From Kluyvera genomosp. 3 (GTDB lineage Bacteria; Pseudomonadota; Gammaproteobacteria; Enterobacterales; Enterobacteriaceae), in the NCBI GenBank assembly GCA_002211745.1, contig CP022114.1:4930645-4994644 (forward strand): a stretch of DNA of 64,000 nucleotides. Direction: 5' to 3'. The notes under the pieces are model-generated. The model made no database searches. It was given only the letters and a program-made list of their open reading frames with translations, and was not told the origin of the DNA. This document shows, in pieces, positions 47,496 to 64,000 of the stretch. A program made the translations under genes and the position numbers. How positions within the stretch are numbered: the first letter of the stretch is position 1; every line of letters starts with the position of its first letter.

Positions 47496-49037
47496 ATGCA
47501 ACTGAATTCCACCGAAATCAGCGAACTGATCAAGCAGCGCATTGCTCAGTTCAATGTTGTGAGTGAAGCTCACAACGAAGGTACTATTGTTTCTGTAAGT
47601 GACGGTGTTATCCGCATCCACGGCCTGGCCGATTGTATGCAGGGTGAGATGATTTCCCTGCCGGGTAACCGTTACGCTATCGCACTGAACCTGGAGCGCG
47701 ACTCCGTTGGTGCTGTAGTTATGGGTCCGTACGCTGACCTTGCCGAAGGCATGACCGTCAAGTGTACTGGTCGTATCCTGGAAGTTCCGGTTGGCCGTGG
47801 CCTGCTGGGCCGTGTGGTTAACACCCTGGGTGCACCAATCGATGGTAAAGGCGCGCTGGACAACGACGGCTTCTCCGCCGTTGAAGCTATCGCACCGGGC
47901 GTAATCGAACGTCAGTCCGTCGATCAGCCGGTTCAGACCGGTTATAAATCCGTTGATGCCATGATCCCAATCGGTCGTGGTCAGCGTGAACTGATCATCG
48001 GCGACCGTCAGACTGGTAAAACCGCGCTGGCAATCGACGCCATCATCAACCAACGTGATTCCGGCATCAAGTGCGTCTACGTGGCAATCGGCCAGAAAGC
48101 GTCCACCATTTCTAACGTGGTACGTAAACTGGAAGAACACGGCGCGCTGGCTAACACCATCGTTGTTGTGGCAACCGCGTCTGAATCTGCTGCACTGCAA
48201 TACCTGGCGCCGTATGCCGGTTGCGCAATGGGCGAATACTTCCGCGACCGCGGCGAAGATGCGCTGATCATTTATGATGACCTGTCTAAACAGGCTGTCG
48301 CCTACCGTCAGATCTCCCTGCTGCTGCGCCGTCCACCAGGACGTGAAGCATTCCCGGGCGACGTATTCTACCTCCACTCTCGTCTGCTGGAGCGTGCTGC
48401 GCGTGTTAACGCCGAATACGTTGAAACCTTCACCAAAGGTGAAGTGAAAGGGAAAACCGGTTCTCTGACCGCGCTGCCGATTATCGAAACGCAGGCTGGT
48501 GACGTTTCCGCATTCGTTCCGACCAACGTAATTTCCATTACCGATGGTCAGATCTTCCTGGAAACCAACCTGTTCAACGCCGGTATTCGTCCTGCGGTTA
48601 ACCCGGGTATCTCCGTATCCCGTGTTGGTGGTGCAGCTCAGACCAAGATCATGAAGAAACTGTCCGGTGGTATCCGTACCGCGCTGGCACAGTATCGTGA
48701 ACTGGCAGCATTCTCCCAGTTCGCATCTGACCTTGACGATGCAACCCGTAAGCAGCTGGACCACGGTCAGAAAGTAACTGAACTGCTGAAACAGAAACAG
48801 TATGCGCCGATGTCCGTCGCGCAGCAGTCTCTGGTTCTGTTCGCGGCAGAACGTGGTTATCTGGCGGATGTAGAACTGGCGAAAATCGGTAGCTTCGAAG
48901 CCGCTCTGCTGGCTTACGTCGACCGTGATCACGCTCCGTTGATGCAAGAGATCAACCAGTCCGGTGGCTATAACGACGAAATCGAAGGCAAGCTGAAAGG
49001 CATCCTCGATTCCTTCAAAGCAACCCAATCCTGGTAA
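47496..49037 (+). CDS. atpA: ATP synthase F1 subunit alpha
   Basis: 513 aa, intact. Non-catalytic nucleotide-binding subunit with Walker [11 protein letters not shown] near residue 169 and the arginine finger in the [17 protein letters not shown] region. AAGGGGACTGGAG precedes the start. Confidence 0.99.
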   Translation: MQLNSTEISELIKQRIAQFNVVSEAHNEGTIVSVSDGVIRIHGLADCMQGEMISLPGNRYAIALNLERDSVGAVVMGPYADLAEGMTVKCTGRILEVPVGRGLLGRVVNTLGAPIDGKGALDNDGFSAVEAIAPGVIERQSVDQPVQTGYKSVDAMIPIGRGQRELIIGDRQTGKTALAIDAIINQRDSGIKCVYVAIGQKASTISNVVRKLEEHGALANTIVVVATASESAALQYLAPYAGCAMGEYFRDRGEDALIIYDDLSKQAVAYRQISLLLRRPPGREAFPGDVFYLHSRLLERAARVNAEYVETFTKGEVKGKTGSLTALPIIETQAGDVSAFVPTNVISITDGQIFLETNLFNAGIRPAVNPGISVSRVGGAAQTKIMKKLSGGIRTALAQYRELAAFSQFASDLDDATRKQLDHGQKVTELLKQKQYAPMSVAQQSLVLFAAERGYLADVELAKIGSFEAALLAYVDRDHAPLMQEINQSGGYNDEIEGKLKGILDSFKATQSW

Positions 49038-49086
49038 AGTCTGACGGCCTGTCTTAGGGCAGGCCGTAGGCATTGAGGAGAAGCTC

Positions 49087-51358
<2,272 letters not shown>

Positions 51359-51378
51359 CGCCTTAATCGGAGGGTGAT

Positions 51379-51797
51379 ATGGCAATGACTTACCACCTGG
51401 ACGTCGTCAGCGCAGAGCAACAAATGTTCTCTGGTCTGGTCGAGAAAATCCAGGTAACGGGTAGCGAAGGTGAGCTGGGTATTTACCCGGGCCACGCCCG
51501 CTGCTCACCGCCATTAAGCCTGGTATGATTCGCATCGTTAAACAGCACGGCCACGAAGAGTTTATCTATCTGTCCGGCGGCATTCTTGAAGTGCAGTCTG
51601 GCACCGTGACCGTTCTGGCTGATACCGCGATTCGCGGCCAGGACCTCGACGAAGCGCGAGCTCTGGAAGCGAAACGTAAGGCCGAAGAGCACATTAAGAG
51701 CTCTCATGGTGACGTGGATTACGCTCAGGCGTCTGCGGAACTGGCCAAAGCGATCGCTAAACTGCGCGTTATCGAGTTGACCAAAAAAGCGATGTAA
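51379..51797 (+). CDS. atpC: ATP synthase F1 subunit epsilon
   Basis: 139 aa: N-terminal beta-sandwich ([20 protein letters not shown]) and the C-terminal helical hairpin that inhibits ATP hydrolysis. One C is lost near 51500. Last gene of the atp operon. Confidence 0.98.
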
Positions 51798-51814
51798 CAC
51801 CGGCTTGAAAGTCA

Positions 51815-51849
51815 AAAAGCCAGTCTGGTCTCCAGGCTGGCTTTTTTTA
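51815..51849 (+). terminator. atp operon terminator
   Basis: AAGCCAG...CTGGCTT with an inner CTGG/CCAG pairing, followed by seven T residues, 18 nt after the atpC stop. Confidence 0.9.
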
Positions 51850-51893
51850 TGCTTTGTTTTAATTTAAATGAAACTGAAAAGGTATTTTAAATA

Positions 51894-51915
51894 TTTTGTG
51901 ATTTAAGTCACAAAA
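51894..51915. promoter_or_regulatory. CRP-type palindrome, distal copy
   Basis: Arms TTTTGTGA and TCACAAAA flank TTTAAG. The core TGTGA-N6-TCACA is a perfect match to the CRP consensus half-sites. It lies 57 bp upstream of an identical-arm copy in the gap after atpC. Confidence 0.75.
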
Positions 51916-51950
51916 CTATTGATCGATAAAATCCGGAGGAGTAGACTTTG

Positions 51951-51972
51951 TTTTGTGAGTTGAGTCACAAAA
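51951..51972. promoter_or_regulatory. CRP-type palindrome, proximal copy
   Basis: The same 8-bp arms flank GTTGAG. Its centre (51961.5) would be at -41.5 of a start site near 52003. A GATAAA (51992-51997) is placed where the -10 element of a CRP class II promoter should be. The distal copy would then be near -98.5, as in tandem CRP promoters. The start site is inferred. Confidence 0.72.
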
Positions 51973-52001
51973 AATATCACTACTATCGCAGGATAAAAAT
52001 C

Positions 52002-52073
52002 ATGAAACTGATCAACAAAATCATCGCTCTCTTCAGCTCTATGAACATCTCTTTCGGTACTTTCAACCTGTAA
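52002..52073 (+). CDS. Possible 23-residue small protein, or 5' part of an sRNA
   Basis: ATG to TAA encodes 23 residues: MKLINKIIALFSSMNISF then GTFNL, an amphipathic or hydrophobic peptide with two Lys near the start. GCAGGA lies 8-9 nt upstream and could be the ribosome-binding site. The same bases could also be the -10 region of the CRP-dependent promoter, in which case transcription would begin at about the ATG. I do not recognise the sequence. The unit is bounded by the CRP sites and the terminator at 52186. Confidence 0.4.
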   Translation: MKLINKIIALFSSMNISFGTFNL

Positions 52074-52185
52074 GGTTGATGACCGCACTGGCCGCCCACC
52101 TGTAGGTCAGATGCTGTTCTGTGATGCGCTGTACCGCTAACGAAAACGACAACACATGCGGTGTAAACAGAACCCAAAAATGAAG

Positions 52186-52216
52186 AAGGTCGCCTTACGG
52201 CGACCTTTGTATTTTG
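52186..52216 (+). terminator. Terminator after the small ORF
   Basis: AAGGTCGCC/GGCGACCTT is a perfect 9-bp stem with a TTAC loop, followed by TTGTATTTT. On the minus strand it is followed by TTCATTTTT, but it lies beyond the BIME for the lyase gene. It ends any transcript begun near 52003 at about 210 nt. Confidence 0.85.
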
Positions 52217-52306
52217 TAGGCCGGATAAGGCGTTTACGCCGCCATCCGGCAATGTCTTCGTGGCTTGCCTGATGGCGCTGCGCTTATCAGGCCTACAGCA
52301 CTAACC
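52217..52306. repeat. BIME (two REP units)
   Basis: GTAGGCCGGATAAGGCG...CGCCATCCGGC and an inverted second unit GCCTGATGGCGC...GCGCTTATCAGGCCTAC. A classic enterobacterial REP pair, located in the convergent gap between the small ORF and the lyase gene. Confidence 0.88.
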
Positions 52307-52312
52307 TACGCA

Positions 52313-54485
52313 TCAATCCTTGGTCAGGAAATTCCCGGTATCAAAACTCCCGTCCGCATTACGGGTCAGCGGCTGCGGTAACGACAGCGACTGGAAGTCT
52401 TGCGCACGCAGTTCCTTCCCTTCCGTGTTCACGCTTTTGCCCTTCTCGATGAAGTAGTTTGTGGCATCAATGTTGCCCACCACCGCATCATCATATTTCC
52501 CCGGCTGGCTGCGCAGCGAAATGTTGTCGCTGAATACACCTTGCGTAGATGCATCGCCATAAGGACTTGGACGGAAGATGAAGTTAAAGCGCTGGTTGTC
52601 GACGGCGACGTTATTGACCACCACCAGCTTACCTGGGTTGAAGTTATCGGTGAAGCCATCAAGATGGTTGCCGATCGCGATACTGTTGCGGATTTCGTGC
52701 GCCACCGGCTGCCCTTCGCCGCCCAGCTTGAAGCCGTTGCTGGTGTTGTCGCGGGCGACAGAGTTCTCGATTACCACCACGCCGTTGGCGCCGTCCTCAA
52801 TCTTATTAAACAGATCGAAGCCATCATCAATGTTGTTGTGTGAGTAGCATCCTTCCAGTCTGTTGCCTTCACCCACGCGCATCTTCACCGCAAAACCATC
52901 AGCGTTGATCTTGCCCGGATCCTCATTACTGTGGGACTCCGAGTTCACCACGCGGTTATAGCTTGCCCACAGCGGACGACCAATCTTATCGACCGAGGAA
53001 ATTTGAATCCCGGTATCATCATTGCGATAAGCCGTTACATTCTCGATCAGGTTATGGCTGCCCTGAATACGCAGGCTCTTCCCGGTGATATCCACGCCGC
53101 GTAGCGTCCAGTAGTTACCGTCCAGCAGCATACCGTGGATAACCGCTTTACCGTTGGCTTCCAGCGTTTTACGACCATTCTCAAGACCGCTGGCTGAGAG
53201 CGGAATATCGGTCTTCGGATAGTCACCTGCCGCCAGCACAATTTTTCCGCCCGGCGCGACCAGCTCGATGGCGGTTTGCAAATCCATCGGCGCGTCGGCG
53301 GTACCTTTTGCATCTGCCTTGCCATTTGCTGCCGCGTACAGCGTGCTGGTGGAGATACCTTTCTGCTGGTTAACGGTCAACTGCTGCTCAATCGGCGTCC
53401 GGTCTTTACCGCTGGTGGGGGTAAAGGTCACCTGGAAGGTATTGCTCTCTTTCAGCGTGGCGGGCTGAGTGAACATCTCGCCGGCCTTCACCGCTTTATT
53501 CTCCCGATCACCACTTCGTTGTGCCGAACGGTAAACAGCCCGTCGTAGTTGGCACGCGCTTGAAGCGTGTACTCTGGCGTCAGACTCTTACTGCCTGAAG
53601 CGACCTGCATCACCACCGGCCATGATTTGGCGACGAACGGTTTAGAGGCCACGGTTTTCGCCTCAGAGGTGGTCAGCGAAGCGTCTTTAACGGTAATTTT
53701 GGCATTACGTGACGCAAAGAAGCCCACGTAATACTGTTTTTTATCCTGCACGGAGATCATATCTGCGTGCGGCACGCGCTCAGTCACCCACTCTTCACTT
53801 CCTCTGGCGCCCAGGCGGTAACGAAGCCGTCATTCGTCCGTTCGAGCTTCAGGCGGAACGTCGGCGACTGACGCAGATCAACCCCTTCCTTGTAACTGAC
53901 TTTCTTAATCTCGGATCCGGCGTTACCCATGGTTGGGTTATACCGTTACGTGCGATCGCCTGTAGCTTCACGCGGTAATCATCTTTCTTGTCCTGGGTCA
54001 TAATGGCATTCATCACCATATTTGATGCCGCAGGAAACTCTTCATAGCCTTCTTTCAGCGGTTCCTGGCGTGGAATGCCGATGATATCGCGCACCAGTAG
54101 CCCGCGCCTTCCTGTGCGGCCGGTTTAGCGCCGTTTTCCGGGCCAAACTGATCGACGGTTACCGTGGCCGAAAGCACAAAGTTCTCATCGCTCGGTAACG
54201 TGGTGTAGAAGAAGGTTAAACCGTCGTGCGAGTTGGCGATTTTGCCGCCGCGACTTTCAATGGTGATAGGTTTGCTGAGGTCGGCAATTTGCTGTGATGT
54301 CAGCGTCTTACCATCGATGGTGACGTTGTTTACGCCCACTTTCTCCGGAAGAACGTTGGAGGAGAAGTTAACGTCGGTAGATTGCCCAAAAGCGATCGCC
54401 TTCCATTGCTGGGCGTCTGGGCCTGCGCCGCGAGAGAAAGCGCTGCACTACAAAGGGTAAGAGCCAGAGGTATCTTCTTGTTCAT
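52313..54485 (-). CDS. pelX: Secreted pectate lyase, polysaccharide lyase family 9 (PelX-like exopolygalacturonate lyase)
   Basis: About 724 aa after correction, with a signal peptide (MNKKIPLALTLCSAALSLAA, cleaved after QAQ). N-terminal beta-sandwich-like repeats are followed by a right-handed beta-helix (about residues 380-690) with AAGDYPKTDIPLSASG, LIENVTAYRNDDTGIQ, NADGFAVKMRVGEGN and DDGFDLFNK, characteristic of PL9 lyases with their Ca-binding Asp residues. Length and layout fit Dickeya PelX, a periplasmic exo-lyase that releases unsaturated digalacturonate. Five base losses (near 54403, 54090, 53925, 53790 and 53500). Two KdgR-type operators lie upstream. Family assignment is from recall. 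Confidence 0.85.
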
Positions 54486-54525
54486 ATTATCTTCCTGAAT
54501 GGTTGATCGACGTAATTATCAACAA

Positions 54526-54544
54526 ATTAAAACGTTGTTTCTTT
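54526..54544. promoter_or_regulatory. KdgR operator candidate 1
   Basis: ATTAAAACGTTGTTTCTTT fits the 13-bp core (RAAAYRNYRTTTY) of the KdgR consensus AATRAAAYRNYRTTTYATT at every position. It lies 41-59 bp upstream of the lyase start, a natural place for repression. KdgR is the pectin catabolism repressor that responds to 2-keto-3-deoxygluconate. Confidence 0.72.
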
Positions 54545-54567
54545 TTTGCTCGTCACAATAATGAGTA

Positions 54568-54586
54568 AATAAAACGCTGTTTTGAA
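54568..54586. promoter_or_regulatory. KdgR operator candidate 2
   Basis: AATAAAACGCTGTTTTGAA also fits the full KdgR core and lies 42 bp (four helical turns) from candidate 1. The rest of the 343-bp lyase-glmU gap is AT-rich and would hold the two divergent promoters; no other gene is seen. Confidence 0.7.
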
Positions 54587-54828
54587 ATGCCTCATCCTTT
54601 ATTCAGGTGGTAAAAAAACAGCATAAGCAGTGAGATAGCGCCGAATTCGGCACAGGGGCTGATTTCTTACAAGACAAATAGATTTGATATAGACGAAAAT
54701 AAGGGCAGAAAGTCAGGACTTAAGGGATGTTGAGCATTTTATCAGCAGGCCATTTCATGCTGCAAAATATGTAGAATTTTCAACAAGAACCCGGTTTACT
54801 TCATACTTAATTTACAGACAGGATACCT

Positions 54829-56200
54829 ATGTCTAACCGTACCATGAGCGTTGTGATCCTTGCCGCTGGCAAAGGCACGCGTATGTATTCCGATCTTCCT
54901 AAAGTGCTGCACACCCTGGCTGGCAAGCCGATGGTGCAGCATGTCATTGATGCCGCGAATCATGTTGGCGCAAACCGGGTTCACCTGGTGTACGGTCACG
55001 GCGGCGATTTACTTAAGCAAACCTTATCCGACGACAACCTGAACTGGGTGCTGCAGGCGGAACAGTTGGGCACCGGTCATGCGATGCAGCAGGCTGCGCC
55101 GTTCTTCGCGGATGATGAAGATATTCTGATGCTGTACGGTGACGTACCGCTGATATCGGTAGAAACGCTGCAGCGTCTGCGCGAAGCCAAGCCGCAGGCG
55201 GAATAGGTCTGCTGACGGTGGTGCTGGACGAGCCGAGCGGCTATGGCCGCATTACCCGTGAAAACGGCAAAGTGACCGGTATTGTCGAGCACAAAGATGC
55301 CACCGAAGCACAGCGTCAGATTCAGGAAATTAATACCGGTATCCTGATTGCCAACGGCGCGGACCTGAAGCGCTGGCTGGCGAAGCTCGACAATAACAAT
55401 GCGCAGGGCGAGTTCTATATCACCGATATTATCGCCATGGCGTATCAGGAAGGGCGTGAAATTGCCGCGGTGCATCCGGCGCGTATCAGTGAAACCGACG
55501 GTGTGAATAACCGCCTGCAGCTTTCCCGCCTTGAGCGTATTTATCAGTCTGAGCAGGCTGAAAAGCTGCTGCTGGCGGGCGTGATGCTGCGTGACCCGGC
55601 GCGTTTTGACCTGCGCGGTACCTTGTCTCACGGGCGCGATGTCGAAATTGATACTAACGTTATCCTTGAAGGCAACGTGGTGCTGGGCAATCGTGTCAAA
55701 ATCGGCGCGGGCTGTGTGATTAAAAACGCCACCATCGGCGATGACTGTGAAATCAGTCCGTACAGCGTGGTGGAAGATGCGCATCTGGAAGCCGCCTGCA
55801 CCATCGGCCGTTTGCGCGTCTGCGTCCGGGCGCTGAACTGCTCGAAGGCGCTCACGTCGGTAACTTCGTCGAAATGAAAAAAGCGCGTCTGGGTAAAGGC
55901 TCGAAGGCCGGCCATCTGACCTACCTCGGCGACGCGGAAATTGGCGACAACGTGAATATCGGTGCAGGGACCATTACCTGCAACTACGATGGCGCGAATA
56001 AGTTTAAAACCATTATTGGCGATGACGTCTTTGTTGGTTCCGACAGCCAGCTGGTGGCGCCGGTCACCATTGGCAAAGGCGTGACGATTGCCGCCGGGAC
56101 CACCGTTACCCGCAACGTCGCGGATAACGAACTGGTCCTGAGCCGCGTACCGCAGGTACACAAGCAAGGCTGGCAGCGTCCGGTGAAGATTAAGAAGTAG
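54829..56200 (+). CDS. glmU: Bifunctional UDP-N-acetylglucosamine pyrophosphorylase / GlcN-1-P acetyltransferase
   Basis: Last two steps of UDP-GlcNAc synthesis for peptidoglycan and LPS. About 457 aa: N-terminal uridyltransferase with [20 protein letters not shown], and a C-terminal left-handed beta-helix with hexapeptide repeats ([20 protein letters not shown]). Two base losses (near 55205 and 55810). The start at 54829 follows CAGGAT. In an operon with glmS. Confidence 0.97.
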
Positions 56201-56231
56201 GCCTGATAAGGCGTAGCCGCATCAGGCAACA
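56201..56231. repeat. Single REP element between glmU and glmS
   Basis: GCCTGATAAGGCG...CGCATCAGGC is a REP-type palindrome right after the glmU stop. The remaining 135 bp before glmS form the leader where the GlmZ sRNA pairs in E. coli; I did not map that site. Confidence 0.75.
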
Positions 56232-56365
56232 AAGGCGAGGAGATAACATAATCTCCCGCCACCATGCAGTACCTATAAAAATAACCCACTCTCTACAAGG
56301 CTCGGGCGCCCGGTATACGGGCAACAGGTTGACCGACAACGCGTAAAAAATCGGAACATAAACTT

Positions 56366-58191
56366 ATGTGTGGAATTGTTGGCGCAGTCGCGCAACGTGA
56401 TGTAGCTGAAATCCTTCTCGAAGGCCTCCGTCGTCTGGAATACCGTGGATACGACTCTGCGGGTCTGGCGGTGGTGGATGCAGAAGGTCATATGACCCGT
56501 CTGCGTCGTCTGGGAAAAGTCCAGATGCTGGCTCAGGCAGCGGAAGAACAACCGCTGTCCGGCGGCACCGGTATTGCCCACACCCGTTGGGCAACCCACG
56601 GCGAACCATCGGAAGGCAATGCGCATCCGCATGTGTCTGAACACATTGCGGTGGTGCATAACGGCATCATCGAAAACCACGAACCGCTGCGCGAAATGCT
56701 GCAAGCGCGCGGCTATGTCTTCGTTTCAGCGACCGACACCGAAGTGATTGCTCACCTGGTGCATTGGGAGATGGAACAGGGCGGTACCTTACGTGAAGCG
56801 GTTCTGCGCGCTATTCCGCAGCTGCGCGGCGCTTATGGTACGGTCATTATGGACTCCCGCGATCCGAGCACGCTGCTGGCAGCGCGCTCCGGTAGCCCAT
56901 TGGTGATTGGCCTTGGGATGGGTGAGAACTTTATCGCTTCTGACCAGCTGGCGCTGCTGCCGGTAACCCGTCGATTCATCTTCCTGGAAGAGGGCGATAT
57001 TGCGGAAGTGACCCGCCGTACCGTGGCCATCTTTGACAAGACCGGCGCGGAAGTGAAGCGTCAGGATATTGAATCAAACGTGCAGTACGATGCGGTGATA
57101 AAGGCATCTACCGCCACTACATGCAGAAAGAGATCTACGAGCAGCCGAACGCGATCAAAAACACCTTAACCGGCGTATTAGCCACGGTCAGGTGGATCTG
57201 AGTGAGCTGGGCCGGAGGCCGATGCGCTATTGGCGAAAGTGGAGCATATCCAGATTATCGCCTGTGGCACTTCCTACAACTCGGGAATGGTGGCGCGCTA
57301 TTGGTTTGAATCGCTGGCCGGTATGCCGTGCGATGTCGAAATCGCATCGGAATTCCGCTACCGCAAATCCGCCGTGCGCCCGAATAGCCTGGTGATCACG
57401 CTGTCGCAGTCCGGTGAGACCGCCGACACGCTGGCAGGCCTGCGCTTGACTAAAGAGCTGGGTTACCTGGGCTCGCTGGCGATTTGTAACGTGGCGGGCT
57501 CGTCGCTGGTGCGCGAATCCGACCTGGCGATTATGACCAAAGCGGGCGCGGAGATTGGTGTGGCCTCCACCAAAGCGTTTACGACTCAGCTGACCGTTCT
57601 GCTGCTGCTGGTGGCAAAAATGGCCGTCTGAAAGGTCAGGATGCTGCCGTTGAGCACGATATTGTGCACGGTCTACAGGCGCTGCCAAGCCGCATTGAGC
57701 AGATGCTGTCGCAGGACAAACGCATCGAAGCGCTGGCAGAAGATTTCTCCGACAAGCATCATGCGCTGTTCCTGGGCCGCGGCGATCAGTACCCGATCGC
57801 GCTGGAAGGTGCGCTGAAGCTGAAAGAGATCTCCTACATTCATGCGGAAGCCTACGCCGCCGGTGAGCTGAAGCATGGCCCGCTGGCGCTGATCGATGCG
57901 GATATGCCGGTTATCGTGGTGGCGCCGAACAACGAACTGTTGGAGAAACTCAAATCCAACATCGAAGAGGTTCGCGCGCGCGGCGGTGAGCTGTATGTCT
58001 TTGCCGATCAGGACGCGGCGTTTACCGATAGCGACAACATGCACATCATCGAGCTGCCGCATGTGGAAGAGGTTATTGCGCCTATCTTCTACACCGTGCC
58101 GCTACAGCTGCTGGCCTATCACGTGGCGCTAATTAAGGGCACCGACGTTGACCAGCCGCGTAACCTGGCAAAATCGGTGACCGTGGAATAA
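56366..58191 (+). CDS. glmS: Glutamine-fructose-6-phosphate aminotransferase (isomerising)
   Basis: Makes glucosamine-6-phosphate, the first step of amino sugar synthesis. 609 aa: N-terminal glutaminase with catalytic Cys directly after Met ([13 protein letters not shown]), then two SIS isomerase domains ([17 protein letters not shown]) and the C-terminal KSVTVE. Four base losses (near 57105, 57180, 57212 and 57620). In E. coli its translation is switched on by GlmZ. Confidence 0.98.
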
Positions 58192-58211
58192 TCATCACCC
58201 GTAATGAAATC

Positions 58212-58247
58212 ATCCGGCTATGCCTCAGGCGTGGCCGGATTTTTTTT
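58212..58247 (+). terminator. Terminator of glmUS
   Basis: ATCCGGC/GCCGGAT stem with a 15-nt loop containing a further CCT/AGG pairing, followed by eight T residues. Confidence 0.9.
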
Positions 58248-58258
58248 ATCCGCTATAA

Positions 58259-58290
58259 CTGTCATAAAGCACGACGGTTTTGCTGTCATA
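58259..58290 (+). promoter_or_regulatory. Upstream Pho box elements
   Basis: Two CTGTCATAAA elements (58259 and 58282) in the same orientation, about 200 bp before pstS and two helical turns apart. E. coli pstS also has extra upstream PhoB sites. Confidence 0.65.
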
Positions 58291-58394
58291 AAAAGAAAAT
58301 TCCTTTGAAATTTTAGTGTAAATATTTTTCACAAGTAACTGATTTTAATAGTTTTAATTATCCTGTCTTTTATGGGTGTTTCTGTGTCATTAAA

Positions 58395-58438
58395 CTGTCA
58401 TAAACCTTACATATAACTGTCACCTGATTGTCCTATTT
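58395..58438 (+). promoter_or_regulatory. Tandem Pho boxes of the pstS promoter
   Basis: Four 11-bp units, CTGTCATAAAC, CTTACATATAA, CTGTCACCTGA and TTGTCCTATTT, form two consecutive PhoB-binding sites in the place of a -35 element, about 50-95 bp before pstS. This is the standard phosphate starvation promoter. Confidence 0.9.
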
Positions 58439-58450
58439 TGCTCCTCGTAG

Positions 58451-59530
<1,080 letters not shown>

Positions 59531-59540
59531 TGACGGTCGC

Positions 59541-59560
59541 CCGGCGGCAACGCCGGGCAG
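59541..59560 (+). other. Intercistronic hairpin between pstS and pstC
   Basis: GCCCGGCG/CGCCGGGC is a perfect 8-bp stem with a GCAA tetraloop and no T run. It probably protects the abundant pstS message from 3' decay. Confidence 0.7.
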
Positions 59561-59602
59561 CTGTAAATGTCGTGGCGGATTTTAAACTGGAAAGAGTGAT
59601 TT

Positions 59603-62274
<2,672 letters not shown>

Positions 62275-62288
62275 TTCAGGAGCGCGTT

Positions 62289-63014
62289 GTGGACAATCTG
62301 AACCTTAATAAACATATTTCCGGCCAGTTCAACGCAGAACTGGAGAGCATCCGCACCCAGGTGATGACCATGGGCGGCATGGTTGAGCAGCAGCTTTCTG
62401 ATGCCATTACCGCGATGCACAACCAGGATAGCGAGCTGGCGAAGCGCGTCATTGAAGGCGATAAGAACGTCAACATGATGGAAGTGGCGATCGACGAAGC
62501 CTGCGTGCGCATTATCGCCAAGCGTCAGCCGACCGCCAGCGACCTGCGCCTGGTGATGGCGATTATCAAAACCATCGCCGAGCTGGAACGTATTGGCGAC
62601 GTGGCGGATAAAATTTGCCGCACTGCGCTGGAGAAATTCTCCCAGCAGCACCAGCCGCTGCTGGTCAGCCTGGAGTCGCTGGGCCGCCACACCGTGCAGA
62701 TGCTGCACGACGTGCTGGATGCGTTCGCGCGCATGGATCTCGACGAAGCGGTGCGTATTTACCGTGAAGACAAGAAAGTTGACCAGGAATATGAAGGCAT
62801 CGTGCGTCAGCTGATGACCTACATGATGGAAGACTCGCGCACCATTCCAAGCGTGCTGACCGCGCTGTTCTGCGCGCGCTCTATCGAGCGTATCGGCGAC
62901 CGCTGCCAGAATATTTGCGAATACATCTTCTACTTCGTGAAGGGACAAGATTTCCGTCACGTGGGCGGCGATGAGCTGGATAAGCTGCTGGCGGGGAAAG
63001 ATCCGAAAGAGTAA
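62289..63014 (+). CDS. phoU: Phosphate signalling regulator PhoU
   Basis: 241 aa, intact, two three-helix bundles with metal-binding E/DxxxD motifs ([28 protein letters not shown]). It links Pst transport to PhoR and limits Pi uptake. GTG start at 62289, after CAGGAG. Confidence 0.98.
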
Positions 63015-63033
63015 TCGCTGAATTCTGCGCCAC

Positions 63034-63068
63034 AAAACCTGTCGTCTTCGCTGAAGCGGCAGGTTTTT
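63034..63068 (+). terminator. Terminator of the pst-phoU operon
   Basis: AAACCTG...CAGGTTT with inner CCGCTTC/GTCTTCG-type pairing (imperfect), then TT and a T-rich tail, 20 nt after the phoU stop. Confidence 0.8.
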
Positions 63069-63185
63069 GCTTTCTGGCTTTAGCTCTTAGCGCTATTGCC
63101 CGTAAAACTGGCGGAATATCACACCGCGCGTTTCCCTATCCCGGTTACCCTGAGCGTTCTGCTTCAAACATGGATAAGGAAATAA

Positions 63186-64000
<815 letters not shown>

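Overview
The window is a core-chromosome segment around the replication origin of a gamma-proteobacterium of the order Enterobacterales. Gene order and protein sequences match the Escherichia/Salmonella/Klebsiella/Enterobacter group almost gene for gene. The 16S variable regions and a family 9 pectate lyase point towards the Klebsiella-Enterobacter-Kosakonia side rather than E. coli, but I cannot name the species. No phage, insertion sequence, CRISPR array, resistance gene or tRNA gene was seen.

Layout, left to right. (1) 1-4691, minus strand: fabY-dtd-yihY-yihX and the GTPase typA. (2) 4692-9158: the nitrogen control operon glnA-glnL-glnG with its CRP, NtrC and sigma-54 sites. (3) 9272-20389: yshB, hemN, yihI, sRNA CsrC, engB, sRNA Spot 42, polA, yihG, dsbA, srkA, yihD, mobA-mobB. 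(4) 20461-25859: an rRNA operon on the minus strand (terminators, 5S, 23S, 16S, promoters P2 and P1) with no tRNA in its internal spacer. (5) 26008-36007: yieP, hsrA, the ribose operon (rbsD-A-C-B-K, rbsR) and kup. (6) 36227-44299: ravA-viaA, asnA/asnC, mioC, oriC with its DnaA boxes, mnmG, rsmG. (7) 44796-51797: the complete ATP synthase operon atpIBEFHAGDC. (8) 51798-54828: an accessory stretch with two near-perfect CRP palindromes, a 23-codon ORF or possible sRNA, a terminator, a BIME, and a secreted pectate lyase preceded by two KdgR-type operators. (9) 54829-58191: glmU-glmS. (10) 58259-63014: the PhoB-controlled pstSCAB-phoU operon. (11) 63187-end: a partial secreted esterase.

Two points shape how the window should be read. 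First, about two thirds of the protein genes, including core genes such as atpB, atpD, polA, glmS and glmU, are broken by single missing bases. Every site I inspected closely lies in a G or C run, and the 5S rRNA lacks three bases in the same way. This is a consensus error pattern, not gene decay, so the genes are reported at full length. Second, the rRNA operon joins the upstream flank of E. coli rrnC (yieP, hsrA, rbs) to the downstream flank of rrnA (mobB, mobA). Roughly 90 kb that separates these flanks in E. coli K-12 is absent here. This is either a real rrn-rrn rearrangement or an assembly join across rRNA repeats.

The most promising unexplained element is the CRP-site, small-ORF and terminator unit at 51894-52215. 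Next are the KdgR-controlled pectate lyase inserted between the atp and glmUS operons, and the tRNA-less hybrid rRNA operon.
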